The notes under the pieces were generated by a model. The model did no database searches, was not told the origin of the DNA, and saw only the letters and a program-made list of their open reading frames with translations. The position numbers were made by a program, and so were the translations under genes. A DNA stretch of 64,000 nt. Source: an uncultured Pelagibacteraceae bacterium (GTDB taxonomy: Bacteria > Pseudomonadota > Alphaproteobacteria > Pelagibacterales > Pelagibacteraceae). Shown here piece by piece: positions 62,852-64,000 of the stretch (the first letter of the stretch is position 1; each line of letters begins with the position of its first letter). The stretch covers positions 33,329 through 97,328 of the forward strand of contig CACIOP010000003.1 in NCBI GenBank assembly GCA_902588315.1. The letters run 5' to 3'.

Positions 62852-64000
62852 AAAAAATATTTATAATAGTTATCGCATCAATATTATATTTTAGTAATGC
62901 TTTTGGAGTTACGCTTCTTGATGCATTAAATCAAACTTATAAAAATAACATTCAATTAAATGCTGAAAGAGAAAATATTAAAGCATCGGTAGAAGATGTG
63001 AATATTGCAAAAGCTGATTACAAACCATCTTTAACTTTAAGTGGAACAAAAAGTATTGAGGATACGAATAAACTAACTAATCGAAGTGGAGGTGATGCAA
63101 GTATAACTGATGTAGACCCATTAACCACTTCAATTAAATTAGAACAAACACTGTTGGATTTTGGTAGAGATCTTACACTTCAAAAAAATATTACTGCTTT
63201 AGATTTAGCAAAAGCTAAATTAGTTAAAAAAGAACAAGATATTTTACATAAAGCAATCGATGCTTTCACCAATTTAATTTTAGCTAGAGAAACTTTAGAT
63301 ATAAATGAAAAAAATTTAAATCTCTTAATCAGACAAGTTGAAAATGATCAAATTAGAAGAGACAGAGGTCAAATCACTAATACTGATTTAGCACAATCCG
63401 AGTCATCACTTGCAGGTGCTCAAGCTCAATTTGCAAAATCGAAAAGTGATTTATTAATTAGTAAACTAAATTATGAGAATATAATTGGTAAAATCAGTGA
63501 TCCAACCCAATTACAGAAAAATTCAACAGCAATAGTCAGTATTCCAAAATCTTTAAACGAGGCAATTAGTATTTCAAAACAAAATAATCCAGATATTCAA
63601 ATTGCAAAATTTGATTTAGCTAAAGCTGAAAAAGAATTAGCAATTTCAGAGTCAGACTTAAAACCGACTGCCTCTTTATCTTTAGAAAGATCTTATACTG
63701 ATGATCTAAGTTCTACATATGATGAAAGAGAAAAAGATGTATTAAAGGCAACAGTTAATTGGCCTTTTTATTCAGGTGGAAAAAAAAGATCAACTATTTC
63801 TAAAAATTCAAATTTAACTACTAGAAAAAGACTATTGTTAGATGATGCTGTAAGAACAAATGAAAAAAATGTAGCAAGTGCTTGGTCTAGTCTAGAATCT
63901 TCAGAAAGTTTTTTAAATTCAGTTAGGGTTCAAGTAAATACAGCCGAAATAGCTAATGAAGGAATAGCTGCAGAATACGAAAGAGGTTCGAGAACAACTT
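62848..64000 (+). CDS. tolC: TolC-family outer-membrane efflux protein, N-terminal part (3' end outside window)
   Basis: Reads through the right edge. ATG at 62848 overlaps the kinase stop. A signal peptide (about 1-19, LYFSNAFG) precedes a TolC-like helical repeat: TLLDALNQTYKNNIQLNAERENIKAS, then DYKPSLTLSG, LTTSIKLEQTLLDFGR, RDRGQITNTDLAQSESSLAGAQA and ISKQNNPDIQIAKFDLAKAE mark the two tandem OEP domains. The protein forms the outer-membrane channel for type I secretion or efflux. About 384 codons are visible of a usual 440 or more. Confidence 0.9.
   Translation, partial: MKKIFIIVIASILYFSNAFGVTLLDALNQTYKNNIQLNAERENIKASVEDVNIAKADYKPSLTLSGTKSIEDTNKLTNRSGGDASITDVDPLTTSIKLEQTLLDFGRDLTLQKNITALDLAKAKLVKKEQDILHKAIDAFTNLILARETLDINEKNLNLLIRQVENDQIRRDRGQITNTDLAQSESSLAGAQAQFAKSKSDLLISKLNYENIIGKISDPTQLQKNSTAIVSIPKSLNEAISISKQNNPDIQIAKFDLAKAEKELAISESDLKPTASLSLERSYTDDLSSTYDEREKDVLKATVNWPFYSGGKKRSTISKNSNLTTRKRLLLDDAVRTNEKNVASAWSSLESSESFLNSVRVQVNTAEIANEGIAAEYERGSRTT

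Noticed and set aside
1-64000. CRISPR arrays, insertion sequences, integrases, prophage genes
   Set aside because: No direct-repeat array, transposase motif or phage gene was found on reading both strands.

Overview
The window reads as a chromosomal stretch of a SAR11-type alphaproteobacterium (Candidatus Pelagibacter or a close relative). It is extremely AT-rich, genes are separated by a few bases or overlap, and it carries a blue-tuned proteorhodopsin and the alphaproteobacterial order mraZ to ligA in the division/cell-wall (dcw) cluster. The assignment is inferred from gene content and composition; no 16S gene is present.

Layout. (1) 1-2.6 kb: the end of dnaG, rpoD, tRNA-Val(GAC) and a CAT-anticodon tRNA, followed by what looks like the broken tail of a GntR-type regulator. 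(2) 2.8-7.0 kb: a cobalamin-binding radical SAM enzyme divergent from a BtuB-like TonB receptor and a small PHPPNF-motif membrane protein, which together suggest corrinoid import beside a corrinoid enzyme. (3) 7.1-9.7 kb: mlaC/mlaA (outer-membrane lipid asymmetry), an AmpD-like amidase and the RNase P RNA. (4) 9.8-30.7 kb: one long collinear dcw run: mraZ-ftsZ-rsmH-ftsL-ftsI-murEF(fused)-mraY-murD-ftsW-murG-murC-murB-ddl-ftsQ-(short FtsA-like)-lpxC-bamD-ligA. ftsZ has moved to the head of the cluster and the protein in the ftsA slot is about half the usual length and lacks the nucleotide-binding half. (5) 30.7-44.4 kb: housekeeping genes (pepP-like, uvrD, AsmA-like, fumC, MazG-like, nadC, nadA, tRNA-Leu, ygfZ, pyrC, an SMR transporter, prpE-like acyl-CoA synthetase). 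(6) 44.5-48.7 kb: proteorhodopsin with its own palindromic leader and intrinsic terminator, then a desaturase/hydroxylase, [2Fe-2S] ferredoxin, ferredoxin reductase and GST-like protein that look like one electron-transfer module. (7) 48.5-53.2 kb: DksA-like regulator with two tiny coupled membrane ORFs, two membrane glycosyltransferases, a secreted FG-GAP/VCBS-type protein and a small CGCC-tailed protein. (8) 53.3-59.1 kb: a complete urease operon ureD-A-B-C-E-F-G and a secreted polysaccharide-lyase-like protein. (9) 59.1-64 kb: umuDC with a GTTC-N7-GTTC SOS box at the promoter, a small unknown, VOC and GFA proteins, a D-glycerate-3-kinase-like kinase and the start of a TolC-type protein that runs off the window.

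The strongest candidates for something undescribed are the half-length FtsA-like protein together with the relocated ftsZ, the corrinoid module, the palindrome-flanked proteorhodopsin/desaturase region, and the DksA-linked micro-ORF pair. No CRISPR array, insertion sequence, integrase or prophage gene was seen.
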